A stretch of 64,000 nucleotides of DNA from an uncultured Sphingopyxis sp. (GCF_900078365.1 NZ_LT598653.1:1116001-1180000), one strand, 5' to 3'; counted from the stretch's first letter, positions 1-9,269 are shown. Made by a program: numbers and translations. Notes: a model not told the origin generated them from the sequence alone.

Positions 1-683
1 CGCAGCTTTTCAACTACATCACCGGCTATGTCGAGCCCGAGCGGCTCGAACTCATCACCATGTCGCCGCTCAACATGCGCCAGCATCTGTGCGAGCTGAT
101 CGACGCCGAAATCGCCGCGGCGCGGGCGGGGCGGCCGTCGGGCGTGTGGGCCAAGATGAACAGCCTCGTCGATCCCGACATCATCGACAAGCTCTACGAG
201 GCGAGCGCCGCGGGCGTGCCGATCGAACTGATCGTGCGCGGCATCTGCTGCCTGCGTCCGGAGGTGCCGGGGCTTTCCGAAACGATCCGCGTCAAATCGG
301 TCGTCGGCCGCTTCCTCGAACATAGCCGCGTCTGGGCCTTCGCCAACGGCGCGCCGTTGCCGCACCGCGCGGCCCGACTCTATATCAGCAGCGCCGACTG
401 GATGCCGCGCAACTTCGACCGCCGCGTCGAATATATGATCCCGATCGAAAATCCGACCGTCCACGACCAGATCCTCGATCAGGTGCTCGTCGCGAATCTC
501 ATCGACAATGAACAAAGCTGGATATTACAGCCCGACGGCACCTCGGTGCGCGTGGCCCCCGGAGATAAGCCTTTCAACCTGCATCATTATTTTATGAACA
601 ACCCGTCGCTGTCGGGCCGCGGCACCGCGCTTCACAAGCGTCAGGACGTGCCGACGCTGGCCTTCCACACGCGCGAAGACTGA
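1..683 (+). CDS. ppk1: Polyphosphate kinase 1, C-terminal part (5' end outside window)
   Basis: The open frame enters from the window edge and gives about 226 C-terminal residues of a PPK1, which reversibly makes polyphosphate from ATP and acts through a phosphohistidine. The readable part carries the family signature RGICCLRPEVPGLSE followed by VVGRFLEHSRVWAF, whose His corresponds to the essential FLEHSR histidine of E. coli PPK1 (about H592). It also has DWMPRNFDRRVE, typical of the last domain. The first catalytic histidine lies upstream of the window. The gene ends 7 bases before ppx, so the two probably form an operon for making and degrading polyphosphate. The identity is secure; only the N-terminus is missing. 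Confidence 0.95.
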   Translation, partial: QLFNYITGYVEPERLELITMSPLNMRQHLCELIDAEIAAARAGRPSGVWAKMNSLVDPDIIDKLYEASAAGVPIELIVRGICCLRPEVPGLSETIRVKSVVGRFLEHSRVWAFANGAPLPHRAARLYISSADWMPRNFDRRVEYMIPIENPTVHDQILDQVLVANLIDNEQSWILQPDGTSVRVAPGDKPFNLHHYFMNNPSLSGRGTALHKRQDVPTLAFHTRED

Positions 684-690
684 GAAGAGG

Positions 691-2178
691 TTGAATTTCC
701 TGCGCACTTCCGGACAAAAGGTCAGCCGGTCCGCCGTCATCGACATCGGCTCCAACTCGGTTCGCATCGTCGTTTATGAAGGGCCAGCCCGCGCCCCCGC
801 GGTGATCTTCAACGAAAAGGTCGCCGCCGGGCTCGGCCGCGGCCTCGCGATCGACGGCCGCATCGCCGCCGAGGATGCGACACGCGGCCTCGTCGCGCTC
901 CGCCGCTACGCGCTGCTCGCGAAGCATATGGACGTGAAGGCGGTCCAGTGCGTCGCCACCGCCGCCGTCCGCGACGCGGCGAACGGTCCCGACTTCATCG
1001 CCGCGGCGGCCGAAGCCGGGCTCGACATCCGGCTGCTCTCGGGCGAGGAAGAGGCCGAGGCGGCCGGGCACGGCGTGCTTTCGGCGATTCCCGACGCGCG
1101 CGGCATCGCGGTCGACCTGGGCGGCGGCAGCCTCGAACTGGCCGAGGTTTCGGACGGCCGGGTCGGCCGCTGCGCCTCCTTTCCGCTCGGCGTGCTCCGG
1201 CTGCCCGCGCTGCGCAAGGATGGCGAACAGGCATTCGAGCGCGCGATCCGCAAAATGCTCCGCGCCGCCGGCTGGCCGGGCGAGGGACTCAGCGGTCTGC
1301 CGCTCTATCTCGTCGGCGGCTCGTGGCGCGCGCTCTCGCGCCTTGACCTCGAACTCACCAAGGATCCGCTCGCGGTCCTTGATCAGCACACGCTGCCGCG
1401 CAGCGCGCTCCGCCGCTTGATCCGCGCGACCAAAAGGCTGAGCTTCGAGGAAATGCGCGCGATCCCCGGCATGGCGTCGAACCGCGCGGCGGCCTTGCCC
1501 GACGCGGCGGCGCTGCTCGCGGCGCTCGTCAACATCCTCGATGTTCCCGAAATGACGGTATCGTCTTCGGGCCTGCGCGAAGGATTGCTCTATCAGGCGC
1601 TCGATGCCGAGACGCGCGCGCAGGATCCGCTGATCGTCGCCGCCGAGTTCGAGGGCCGCCGCCTCGCGCGCTTCGCGCCGCACGGCCGCGCGATCGCCGA
1701 GTGGATCGCGCCGCTCTTCACCGACGAGGGGCCGGCTGACAGCCGCGTGCGCCTCGCGGCGAGCCTGCTCAGCGACGTCGCCTGGTCGGCGAACCCCGAT
1801 TTCCGCGCCGAGCGCGGCACCGAGATCGGCCTCCACGGCAATTGGCGCAGCATCGACATTCCGGGGCGCATCCTGCTCGCGCGCGCGCTTTACGCGGGCT
1901 TCGGCGGCGCCGACGCCGAATTTCCCGCGATGGGCAGGCTCGTTTCTACCGAAAGACTGGCGCGCGCGCGACAATGGGGTCTCGCGATCCGTCTCGCGCA
2001 GCGGCTGACCGGCGGCGTCGAGGCGCCGCTCAAGGCGAGTGGAATCGCACTCGTCGAGGGCAGGCTGCGGCTGAGCCTCGCGGCGGGCTGGCATCATCTG
2101 GCGGGCGAGTCGGTCGAACGCCGCCTGCGCGTCCTCGCGCAGGCGCTTGATGCCAAGCCTGAGCTGGTGCTGCTATAA
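691..2178 (+). CDS. ppx: Exopolyphosphatase (Ppx/GppA family)
   Basis: This 495-residue protein removes terminal phosphates from polyphosphate and may also act on pppGpp, since the Ppx and GppA families overlap. The ASKHA ATPase fold is visible as SAVIDIGSNSVRIVVY near residue 10 (phosphate 1 loop) and DLGGGSLELAEV near residue 145 (phosphate 2 loop). A C-terminal HD-like helical region follows, which fits the length. The start is uncertain: TTG at 691 sits directly on a purine-rich stretch (agaagagg), which is very close for a ribosome site, and CTG at 700 would be better spaced. No ATG lies near the N-terminus. The gene follows ppk1 by 7 bases and is likely co-transcribed with it. Confidence 0.9.
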   Translation: MNFLRTSGQKVSRSAVIDIGSNSVRIVVYEGPARAPAVIFNEKVAAGLGRGLAIDGRIAAEDATRGLVALRRYALLAKHMDVKAVQCVATAAVRDAANGPDFIAAAAEAGLDIRLLSGEEEAEAAGHGVLSAIPDARGIAVDLGGGSLELAEVSDGRVGRCASFPLGVLRLPALRKDGEQAFERAIRKMLRAAGWPGEGLSGLPLYLVGGSWRALSRLDLELTKDPLAVLDQHTLPRSALRRLIRATKRLSFEEMRAIPGMASNRAAALPDAAALLAALVNILDVPEMTVSSSGLREGLLYQALDAETRAQDPLIVAAEFEGRRLARFAPHGRAIAEWIAPLFTDEGPADSRVRLAASLLSDVAWSANPDFRAERGTEIGLHGNWRSIDIPGRILLARALYAGFGGADAEFPAMGRLVSTERLARARQWGLAIRLAQRLTGGVEAPLKASGIALVEGRLRLSLAAGWHHLAGESVERRLRVLAQALDAKPELVLL

Positions 2179-2203
2179 TCCAATCGGTGCCGTTATAAAC
2201 ACT

Positions 2204-2293
2204 CGTCGCCCCCGCGAAGGCGGGGGCCGCCGTCGGCCTGGAACAGCGTGAAAGGCGCAAACCTCCAGCGGCCCCCGCCTTCGCGGGGGGACG
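2204..2293. repeat. Paired-hairpin intergenic repeat, CCCCCGC-GAAG-GCGGGGG type
   Basis: An inverted pair of arms, each itself a small hairpin with a GAAG or CTTC loop, lies between convergent ppx and rnd. It may act as a bidirectional terminator. Similar copies occur at 11586, 32308, 39003 and 49832. Confidence 0.8.
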
Positions 2294-2299
2294 TAAGGT

Positions 2300-3487
2300 C
2301 TAAACCTCCGCCGCCACCGCCGCGTCGATCTCGCTCATCACCAGCTTGCCGTTCTTGACGGCAAAGCCCATCCGTCCCTCGACGAGGTCGAGTGCGGCGT
2401 GGCCGAAGACGTCGTAGCGCCAGCCCTCCATCATCTGGATGCCCTGGCGTGCGCCCGCGGCGAGCGCCTCGAGATCGTCGCTGCGCGCGATCAGGCGCGC
2501 CGCGACATTGAGCTCGCGCGCCCGGATCTTGAGCAGCAGCTTCAAAAGGTCGGCGACCAGCGTGCCTTCCTTGCCGAGCCCCGGGCCGCGCGGCGCGCGG
2601 TCGGGCAGGTCGTCCTTCGACATCGGCTTGGCATTTGCGATCGCGTCCATCAGCCGGCCGCCGATGTCGTTGGTGCGCCATGTCGCCGACAGGCCGCGGA
2701 CGCGGCCGAGCCCGTCCTGATCCTTCGGCGGATGCGCCGCGAGGTCGGCGAGCGTCTCGTCCTTGACGATCCGGCCGCGCGGCAGATTCTTCGAGCGCGC
2801 CTCGCGCTCGCGCCACGCTGCCAGCGCCTGCAACCGGCCGAGCACGTCGAGCTTGCGCGTCGGTATCTTGATCCGCTGCCACGCCTTGTCGGGATCGACG
2901 CTGTAATTGGCGGGGTCGGCGAGCTTTTCCATTTCCTCGTCGAGCCAATGGCCGCGGCCGGTCTTGATCAGCTTGTCGAGCATCATCGGGAAAATCTTGG
3001 CGAGGTGCGTGACGTCGCCGATCGCGTAATCGATCTGGCGCTTGTCGAGCGGACGCCGGCTCCAGTCGGTGAAGCGCGCGCCCTTGTCGAGTTGCACGCC
3101 GATCCACGCTTCGACGAGGTTCGAATAGCCGACCTGTTCGGCCTGGCCGAGCGCCATCTGGCCGATCTGCGTGTCGAAGATCGGATGCGGCGTCTTGCCG
3201 GTCAGGTTGAAGATGATTTCGACATCCTGCCCGCCCGCGTGAAAGACCTTGAGCATGTCCTCATTGCCGACGAGCAGGTCGAGCAGCGGCTTCAGGTCGA
3301 TGCCCGGCGCCATCGGATCGATCGCGGCGGCATGGTCGCGGTCGGCCACCTGGATCAGGCAAAGCTCGGGCCAGAAGGTGTTCTCGCGCATGAATTCGGT
3401 ATCGACCGCGATGAAATCGCTGTTCCCGATCAGGTCGCAGAATTCGGCGAGCGCGGCGTTGGTTTCGATCAACGGATGGACTTGCAT
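2300..3487 (-). CDS. rnd: Ribonuclease D
   Basis: This 395-residue 3'-5' exoribonuclease of the DEDD family trims tRNA and other stable RNA 3' ends. Visible motifs are FIAVDTEFMRE near residue 28 (exo I, D and E), VFHAGGQDVEII near residue 80 (exo II region) and YAIGDVTHLAKI near residue 155 (exo III, Y and D). An HRDC-like helical region follows, around residues 210-290. The length matches bacterial RNase D. The gene converges with ppx across a hairpin repeat. Six bases before the ATG on the minus strand is a TATAGG -10-like hexamer, so its mRNA may be nearly leaderless. Confidence 0.95.
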   Translation of the reverse strand: MQVHPLIETNAALAEFCDLIGNSDFIAVDTEFMRENTFWPELCLIQVADRDHAAAIDPMAPGIDLKPLLDLLVGNEDMLKVFHAGGQDVEIIFNLTGKTPHPIFDTQIGQMALGQAEQVGYSNLVEAWIGVQLDKGARFTDWSRRPLDKRQIDYAIGDVTHLAKIFPMMLDKLIKTGRGHWLDEEMEKLADPANYSVDPDKAWQRIKIPTRKLDVLGRLQALAAWREREARSKNLPRGRIVKDETLADLAAHPPKDQDGLGRVRGLSATWRTNDIGGRLMDAIANAKPMSKDDLPDRAPRGPGLGKEGTLVADLLKLLLKIRARELNVAARLIARSDDLEALAAGARQGIQMMEGWRYDVFGHAALDLVEGRMGFAVKNGKLVMSEIDAAVAAEV

Positions 3488-3606
3488 AGCGCGCCTATAC
3501 AGCTAGTTGAGGGGAACGGGCAGGAAAAATTGAACAGGCCTTCCCGTAGCTCTTCGGGTCGCGGAGCCGGAACACCGGCCAAGGGGAAAACGAAGGGATT
3601 AGGGGC

Positions 3607-3936
3607 ATGATGTGGCTTGGTTGGGCGCTCGCCGCGCTCGGTTTTGCGTTGCTTTTCGGTCAATATCTGGCGGGGCAGGCGGATATTTTCGTCTCGATCG
3701 CCAATCCGCGGCCGCTCGACGAAGAATCGATGGTCGTGACGCTGAAGGGCTGGGGCTTCGCCGCCGAGGCCGCGCAGCCGTTCGTGACGCCCGATTCCGA
3801 CCATGGCCTGAGCGATGTCCGCTTGTTCGCGACGCGGCGCCAGATGCTCGTCGCGATCGCGACCTTCGGCTTCCTGCGCCCGGTGACCGTCGCATGGCGC
3901 GCGCACGCCGGCGTCCTGCCGCTGGGAGAGGCCTGA
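3607..3936 (+). CDS. Small hypothetical protein coupled to the FAD oxidase
   Basis: I do not recognise this 109-residue protein. It begins with a hydrophobic stretch (WLGWALAALGFALLFGQYLAG), probably a membrane anchor or uncleaved signal. A hydrophilic part with RPLDEESMVVTLKGWGF follows, and the end is moderately hydrophobic. Two in-frame ATGs, at 3607 and 3610, can serve as start. The stop overlaps the ATG of the next gene (ATGA), which implies translational coupling, so it may place or assist that FAD enzyme at the membrane. That role is inferred only from coupling. Codon use looks like the neighbours, so I take it as a real gene. Confidence 0.65.
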   Translation: MMWLGWALAALGFALLFGQYLAGQADIFVSIANPRPLDEESMVVTLKGWGFAAEAAQPFVTPDSDHGLSDVRLFATRRQMLVAIATFGFLRPVTVAWRAHAGVLPLGEA

Positions 3937-5447
3937 TGCCGGTCGTCAAGCTCCGCGAGGAGGGCCGCTGGACCAATTATCACGGCACCGGCACCTGCGA
4001 GGCGGCGACGCGCTTCGCCTTGCGCAGCGGCGACGCCGAGCGCGGGCGCGACGAGATCGCGTTCGCCGCGAAGGCCGTGCAGGACTGGCTCGCCGAAGCC
4101 GCCGCCGCGCGGTGCCGCGTCCGGCCGCTCGGCGCGGGCTGGTCGCCCTCGAACGTCAATATCGCCTCGCAAAGCTGGCTGCTCCACACGCGCCGCTTCA
4201 ACCGCTGCTTCCGGATCGACGCCGGCGATGTCCGCCCCGGCGTCGATGCCGCTTCCCTGATGCTCGTCGAAGCTGGCGCGCTCGTCGACGAAGTGTCCGA
4301 CAAGCTCGAGGCGCAGGGCCGTTCGCTCTGGACCAGCGGTGCGGGCAACGGCCAGACCTTCGCGGGCGCCGCGGCGACGGGAACCCACGGCTCGATGATC
4401 GCGCGCGGCGGCATTCAGGATCATATCCGTGCGGTGCAGGTCGTCACGCCCGGCGGCATCCACTGGATCGAGCCGCACACGGGCGTGATGAGCGACGCCT
4501 TCATCGCCGCGACCGGCTCTACGGTGCTGCGTGACGACGACGTCTTTGCCGCGGCGCAGCTTCCGGTCGGCTCGCTCGGTATCATCACCGCGCTCGTCGT
4601 CGACAGCGTGCCCAAATTTCTCGTCCGCCCGATCCAGAATCTGCGCAAGGTCGACCGCGCTGCGCTGGGCTGGCTCGCCGACGGCGATTTCCGGCGCTTC
4701 TCGGCGGCCTATGCGCTCGACCGCGACCCCGATTTCGTCCAGATGATCGTCAATCCCTACAAGCCGTTCAAACGGCCCGCGATGCTGCGCTTCCTCTATC
4801 GCGAAGCGTGGCGCGACGATTATCCGCGCGCGACGCCCGGCCAGCTCGGCGCGGGCTATGACGCGCTCAGCCTGCTCGGGCGGCTGCTCGACGATTATCC
4901 GTGGGCGCGTGGGCCTCTGCTGCAATTCGCGATGAAGATGGGCTATGCTGCCGGCCCCGACGTCGACGATCCGCCCGTCTATGGCAGCTGGGGCGAGGGG
5001 CTCGACACCCACCGCCCGCTGGCGGACCTGTTCAACGCCTCGGTCACCATCGACCGCGCCGACCTTGCGCGCGCCTTCGAACGCATCTGCGCGGTATATG
5101 CGCGCCACGGCGGCTCGACCGTCGTCACGCTGCGTTTCATGGAGCGCGCGCAGGGCCTGCTCGCGCCCGCGCGCTTTCCGCACAATGCGGTGATCGATTT
5201 CGACGGCCCGCGCAGCCAGCGCACCGCCGATGCCTATGCGCGCGTCATCGAATGCCTCGACGCGGAGGGCATCGCCTTCACGCGCCACTGGGCGAAAAGC
5301 TGCCATCTCGATGCGGCGCGCGTTGCCGCCGACTATGGCGAGGATTTTCGCCGTTGGCGCGCCGCGCGCGATCGCCTGATGCCCGATCCGGCCCACCGCG
5401 CGTTGTTCGGCAGCGAGGTGCTCGATGGCCTCGGCCTGACCTGCTGA
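3936..5447 (+). CDS. FAD-linked oxidase of the D-arabinono-1,4-lactone oxidase type
   Basis: This protein of about 503 residues belongs to the PCMH/VAO flavoprotein family, which includes sugar-lactone and alditol oxidases. The FAD-binding half shows VRPLGAGWSPSNVN near residue 55, LVEAGALVDEVSDKLEAQG, and AGNGQTFAGAAATGTHGS near residue 140, the usual place for FAD contacts. The substrate domain occupies the rest. A longer frame starting at 3612 exists, but ATG 3936 overlaps the upstream stop and begins just before the conserved region, so I chose it. The real substrate cannot be read from sequence. A second FAD enzyme of this broad class, with a Tat signal, lies at 56223-57638. Confidence 0.8.
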   Translation: MPVVKLREEGRWTNYHGTGTCEAATRFALRSGDAERGRDEIAFAAKAVQDWLAEAAAARCRVRPLGAGWSPSNVNIASQSWLLHTRRFNRCFRIDAGDVRPGVDAASLMLVEAGALVDEVSDKLEAQGRSLWTSGAGNGQTFAGAAATGTHGSMIARGGIQDHIRAVQVVTPGGIHWIEPHTGVMSDAFIAATGSTVLRDDDVFAAAQLPVGSLGIITALVVDSVPKFLVRPIQNLRKVDRAALGWLADGDFRRFSAAYALDRDPDFVQMIVNPYKPFKRPAMLRFLYREAWRDDYPRATPGQLGAGYDALSLLGRLLDDYPWARGPLLQFAMKMGYAAGPDVDDPPVYGSWGEGLDTHRPLADLFNASVTIDRADLARAFERICAVYARHGGSTVVTLRFMERAQGLLAPARFPHNAVIDFDGPRSQRTADAYARVIECLDAEGIAFTRHWAKSCHLDAARVAADYGEDFRRWRAARDRLMPDPAHRALFGSEVLDGLGLTC

Positions 5448-5461
5448 AACCGCCTCGACCC

Positions 5462-5491
5462 TTGACAAATGGCGCGCCGACCTGCCTTAGG
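5462..5491 (+). promoter_or_regulatory. Possible aspS promoter
   Basis: A consensus -35 TTGACA at 5462-5467 is followed 17-18 bases later by a weak -10 (CCTTAG or CTTAGG). It would leave a leader of about 50 bases before the aspS ATG at 5547. Confidence 0.4.
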
Positions 5492-5546
5492 CGCGGCCAT
5501 AAATCACGTTAAAGTTGATTTCCTCATTCATCGAAAGACGACCAAA

Positions 5547-7328
5547 ATGCACGCCTATCGCACCCATAACTGCGGCCAGCTTCGCGCCGAGGACGTCGGC
5601 CAGAATGTCCGCCTGTCGGGCTGGGTGCATCGCAAGCGCGACCATGGCGGGCTGCTCTTCGTCGACCTGCGCGACCATTATGGCCTGACGCAGATCGTCG
5701 CGGACTCGAGCGACGCGGCCTTCGCCACGCTCGACGGCCTGCGCGCCGAAAGCGTCGTGACGATCACCGGCGACGTGGTCGCGCGCTCGGCCGAGACGGT
5801 CAACGCGGGCCTGCCGACCGGCGCGATCGAGGTCCGCGCGCGCGATGTCGCGGTGCAGTCGGCCGCCGTCGAACTGCCGATGCCGGTCGCGGGCGAACAG
5901 GAATATCCCGAGGATATCCGCCTCAAATACCGCTTCCTCGACCTCCGCCGCGAACGGCTCCACGCCAACATCCTGCTTCGCTCGAACGTGATCGCGTCGC
6001 TGCGACGCCGCATGGTCGAACAGGGCTTCACCGAATATCAGACCCCGATCCTCACCGCCTCCTCGCCCGAGGGCGCGCGCGACTATCTGGTGCCGAGCCG
6101 CGTCCATCCCGGCAAATTCTACGCGCTGCCGCAGGCGCCGCAGATGTTCAAACAGCTGTTGATGGTCGCGGGCTTCGACCGCTATTTCCAGATCGCGCCC
6201 TGCTTCCGCGACGAGGACGCGCGCGCCGACCGCTCGCCGGGCGAATTCTACCAGCTCGATTTCGAGATGAGCTTCGTCACGCAGGACGATGTGTTCAACG
6301 CGATCGAACCCGTGCTCGCCGGCGTGTTCGAAGAATTCGCGAACGGCAAGTCGGTGACGCCCGCCGGCTCCTTCCCGCGCATTCCGTACCGCGAGTCGAT
6401 GCTGAAATACGGCAATGACAAGCCCGACCTTCGTAACCCGCTGATCATCACCGACGTCTCCTCGCACTTCGCGGGATCGGGCTTCGGCCGCTTCGCCGAC
6501 ATCGTCGCCGCGGGCGATGTCGTCCGCGCCGTTCCCGCGCCGGGCACGGCCGAGAAGAGCCGCAAATTCTTCGACGACATGAACAGCTGGGCGCAGAGCG
6601 AGGGCTTCGCCGGCCTCGGCTATGCGACGCGCAAAGGCGGCGAATGGGGCGGTCCGATCGCCAAGAATCATGGACCGGAGAAGATGGACGCGCTCGCCGC
6701 CGAGCTCGGCCTCGGCCCCGACGACGGCCTCTTCTTCGCCGCGGGCAAGGAAGCCGTCGCGGCGAAGCTCGCGGGGCTGGCGCGCACGCGCGTCGCCGAG
6801 CAGCTCGACCTCATCGACGCGAACAAATTCGAAATGTGCTGGATCGTCGACTTCCCGATGTTCGAGGCCGACGAGGACACCGGCAAGATCGATTTCAGCC
6901 ACAACCCCTTCTCGATGCCGCAGGGCGAGCTCGAAGCGCTCGAAACCAAGGATCCGCTCGACATCCTCGCCTGGCAGTATGACATCGTCTGCAACGGCGT
7001 CGAGCTGTCGTCGGGCGCGATCCGCAACCACCGCCCCGACATCATGTACAAGGCGTTCGAGATCGCGGGCTACAGCCAAGCCGACGTCGATGCGAATTTC
7101 AGCGGCATGATCAACGCCTTCAAGTTTGGCGCGCCGCCGCACGGCGGCTCGGCGCCGGGCGTCGACCGCATCGTGATGCTGCTCGCCGACGAGCCGAACA
7201 TCCGCGAGGTCGTCGTCTTCCCGATGAACCAGAAGGCCGAGGATCTGATGATGGGCGCCCCGGCGCCGGTCAGCGACAAGCAGCTCAAGGAACTCAGCAT
7301 CCGCCTCGTCGACGGCCCGAAGAGCTGA
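5547..7328 (+). CDS. aspS: Aspartyl-tRNA synthetase
   Basis: This 593-residue class II synthetase charges tRNA-Asp. It begins with the OB-fold anticodon domain (VRLSGWVHRKRDHGGLLFVDLRD cut here to its core GWVHRKRDHGG). Motif 2 is FRDEDARADRSPGEFYQLDF near residue 217, and motif 3 is PPHGGSAPGVDRIVMLL near residue 530. A GAD insertion in the middle marks it as the bacterial type. I chose ATG 5547 because the protein then starts with HAYRTHNCGQL, as in the family; an upstream in-frame extension of 26 codons looks like leader sequence. Whether it also charges tRNA-Asn cannot be judged from this window. Confidence 0.97.
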   Translation: MHAYRTHNCGQLRAEDVGQNVRLSGWVHRKRDHGGLLFVDLRDHYGLTQIVADSSDAAFATLDGLRAESVVTITGDVVARSAETVNAGLPTGAIEVRARDVAVQSAAVELPMPVAGEQEYPEDIRLKYRFLDLRRERLHANILLRSNVIASLRRRMVEQGFTEYQTPILTASSPEGARDYLVPSRVHPGKFYALPQAPQMFKQLLMVAGFDRYFQIAPCFRDEDARADRSPGEFYQLDFEMSFVTQDDVFNAIEPVLAGVFEEFANGKSVTPAGSFPRIPYRESMLKYGNDKPDLRNPLIITDVSSHFAGSGFGRFADIVAAGDVVRAVPAPGTAEKSRKFFDDMNSWAQSEGFAGLGYATRKGGEWGGPIAKNHGPEKMDALAAELGLGPDDGLFFAAGKEAVAAKLAGLARTRVAEQLDLIDANKFEMCWIVDFPMFEADEDTGKIDFSHNPFSMPQGELEALETKDPLDILAWQYDIVCNGVELSSGAIRNHRPDIMYKAFEIAGYSQADVDANFSGMINAFKFGAPPHGGSAPGVDRIVMLLADEPNIREVVVFPMNQKAEDLMMGAPAPVSDKQLKELSIRLVDGPKS

Positions 7329-7364
7329 GCCTATCCTTTGAACATGCCGTCTCCATCGTTCCTC

Positions 7365-7442
7365 CGTCATCCCGGCGCAGGCCGGGATCTCGCCGTCGCC
7401 GCTCGACGCGAAGTCGAGATCCCGGCCTGCGCCGGGATGACG
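7365..7442. repeat. Paired-hairpin intergenic repeat, GTCATCCCGGCGCAGG type
   Basis: Two inverted arms, each about 30 bases, read cgtcatcccggcgcaggcc on both strands. Each arm can fold as a CCGG-stem hairpin and the two can pair with each other. It lies between aspS and the next gene on the same strand. Confidence 0.85.
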
Positions 7443-7459
7443 AAAATGGGGGAGGCCGC

Positions 7460-8332
7460 ATGACCGATCCCCGCGAACACCGGCTGGAAACGCCGGAAGG
7501 CGATATCTGCTGGTTCGAATGGGGCGAACGCGGCGAGAGGGCTTCGCTGCTTCTGCTCCACGCGACGGGTTTTCATGCCCGGTTATGGGATCAGGTGGTC
7601 GCGGCTTTACCCGCCGGCACGCACGTCATTGCGCCCGATCATCGCGGCCACGGGCGCAGCTATCGCCCCGCGACGCTCGCCAACTGGGCCGCGACCGCCG
7701 ACGTGCTGCTGCCGCTGCTCGACGGGCTCGGCGGGCACCCGCTCGCCGGATGCGGCCACAGCATGGGCGCCTATATTCTGACCCGGCTCGCGTCGCAGCG
7801 GCCGGCGGCCTTCCGCCACCTCGTCCTGATCGACCCGGTGATCATGGATCCCGCCCTTTACGAGGGTGAGAGCGCCAAGCCGATCCCCGATCCTGCAAGC
7901 CATCCGGTTGCGCGGCGCCGCAACACATGGTCCAGTGCCGAAGAGATGCGGGCGCGCTTCGCCGACCGCCCGCCCTATGCGAACTGGGATCAGCGCGTGC
8001 TCGCCGATTATTGCACCCATGGCCTGCTCCCCGCCGCCGATGGGGAAGGACTCGAACTGGCCTGCCCGCCGGCTCTGGAGGCATCGGTCTATCAGAACGC
8101 GCTGCGCACCGATCCGCATGCGTGGCTGCACTATCTCGCAACCCCTTCGACCGTCATCCGCGCGCCGACCGGCGAACGCGGCGGCGAGCTCGACTTTTCG
8201 CTGAGCCCGACCTGGAGCGGCCTCGGCCCTGCCATCGGTGCCGAACGCGACGAACTGTGGGCCGAGCATAGCCATTTCATCCCGATGGAAGCCCCCGAAC
8301 GCGTCGCCGCGCTGCTTGCCGACCTGCTCTGA
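7460..8332 (+). CDS. Alpha/beta hydrolase
   Basis: This 290-residue alpha/beta hydrolase shows LLLLHATGFHARLWDQVV near residue 30 (oxyanion-hole region), the nucleophile elbow GCGHSMGAY near residue 100 with Ser, and a late His in EHSHFIPMEAPERVAALL near residue 272. No signal peptide is visible, so it is probably cytoplasmic. A strong ribosome site (gggggagg) lies 5 bases before ATG 7460 and overlaps the end of the preceding repeat spacer. The substrate is unknown: esterases, lactonases and related enzymes share this pattern. Confidence 0.85.
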   Translation: MTDPREHRLETPEGDICWFEWGERGERASLLLLHATGFHARLWDQVVAALPAGTHVIAPDHRGHGRSYRPATLANWAATADVLLPLLDGLGGHPLAGCGHSMGAYILTRLASQRPAAFRHLVLIDPVIMDPALYEGESAKPIPDPASHPVARRRNTWSSAEEMRARFADRPPYANWDQRVLADYCTHGLLPAADGEGLELACPPALEASVYQNALRTDPHAWLHYLATPSTVIRAPTGERGGELDFSLSPTWSGLGPAIGAERDELWAEHSHFIPMEAPERVAALLADLL

Positions 8333-8429
8333 ATCGCGGGTTGCAAGAAAGTCCGCGTCCGCCGTCCCGAAATATGACATCGGCGCATCGGCCTTGGTAG
8401 GACGCCGCCGCTTGCGCTAGGGTGCGCCG

Positions 8430-9215
8430 ATGACGATCTCGCTTTCCGACCATGAAACCGGCGCCAAATATGATGGCGACTATTCCGACGACCTTTCCGC
8501 GCTGGAGGACCGGCTCGAACGGCTTCAGGCGGCGCATATCATCCACGGTCAGCGCAGCGTCATCATGTTCGAAGGCTGGGACGCGGCGGGGAAGGGCGGG
8601 ATCATCCAGCGGCTGACCGCGTCGCTCGACCCGCGCTATTTCGAGGTCTGGCCGATCGCCGCACCGACCGACGAGGAAAAGGCGCGCCATTTCCTCTGGC
8701 GCTTCTGGAAACGCCTGCCCGGAAATCGCGAAATCTCGATCTTCGACCGCAGCTGGTACGGCCGCGTCCTCGTCGAGCGCGTCGAAGGCTTTGCGAGCGA
8801 GGCCGAGTGGCGCAAGGGCTATGACGAAATCAACGAGTTCGAGGCGCAACTGACCGGCAGCCGCACGAATCTCGTCAAGCTGTTCGTCCACATCACGCAG
8901 GAGGAGCAGGACAAGCGTTTCGCCGACCGCCTCGACGATCCGTGGAAACGCTGGAAGACCGGCACCGAGGATTATCGCAACCGGTCGAAGCGCAAACATT
9001 ATCTCGCCGCGATGGAGGAGATGTTCGCGCAGACGAACACACGCTGGGCGCCGTGGAAGGTGATCGACGGCAACAACAAGAAGGCGGCGCGGATCGCGGC
9101 GCTGACCCATATCGCCGAAACGCTCGAGGCGGCGGTACCGATGACGCCGCCCGATCTCGATCCCGCGGTGGTCAAGCTCGCGGGCAAAGCGTTCGGCTAC
9201 AAGCCCAAAGAGTAG
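8430..9215 (+). CDS. ppk2: Polyphosphate kinase 2 family protein
   Basis: This 261-residue PPK2-type kinase would transfer phosphate between polyphosphate and nucleotides. Walker A is FEGWDAAGKGGIIQRL near residue 50, and the Walker B region is FDRSWYGRVLVERVEGF near residue 108. A lid-like basic region around DPWKRWKTGTEDYRNR lies near residue 175. The single-domain length fits class I or III enzymes, which favour ADP or AMP; the class cannot be set by eye. A TTGGTA / CTAGGG pair with 17-base spacing ends 7 bases before the ATG, suggesting a leaderless transcript. Together with ppk1 and ppx, three polyphosphate genes lie within 9 kb. Confidence 0.9.
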   Translation: MTISLSDHETGAKYDGDYSDDLSALEDRLERLQAAHIIHGQRSVIMFEGWDAAGKGGIIQRLTASLDPRYFEVWPIAAPTDEEKARHFLWRFWKRLPGNREISIFDRSWYGRVLVERVEGFASEAEWRKGYDEINEFEAQLTGSRTNLVKLFVHITQEEQDKRFADRLDDPWKRWKTGTEDYRNRSKRKHYLAAMEEMFAQTNTRWAPWKVIDGNNKKAARIAALTHIAETLEAAVPMTPPDLDPAVVKLAGKAFGYKPKE

Positions 9216-9269
9216 GGATTCTGGGTTTTTCGGCCCGCTTGGCTAGCAATTCCGGCCCCCTGCCGTTAC

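Noticed and set aside
3612..3935. N-terminal extension of the first FAD oxidase
   Set aside because: The region is coded by a separate upstream gene in another frame, and the family N-terminus begins near 3936.
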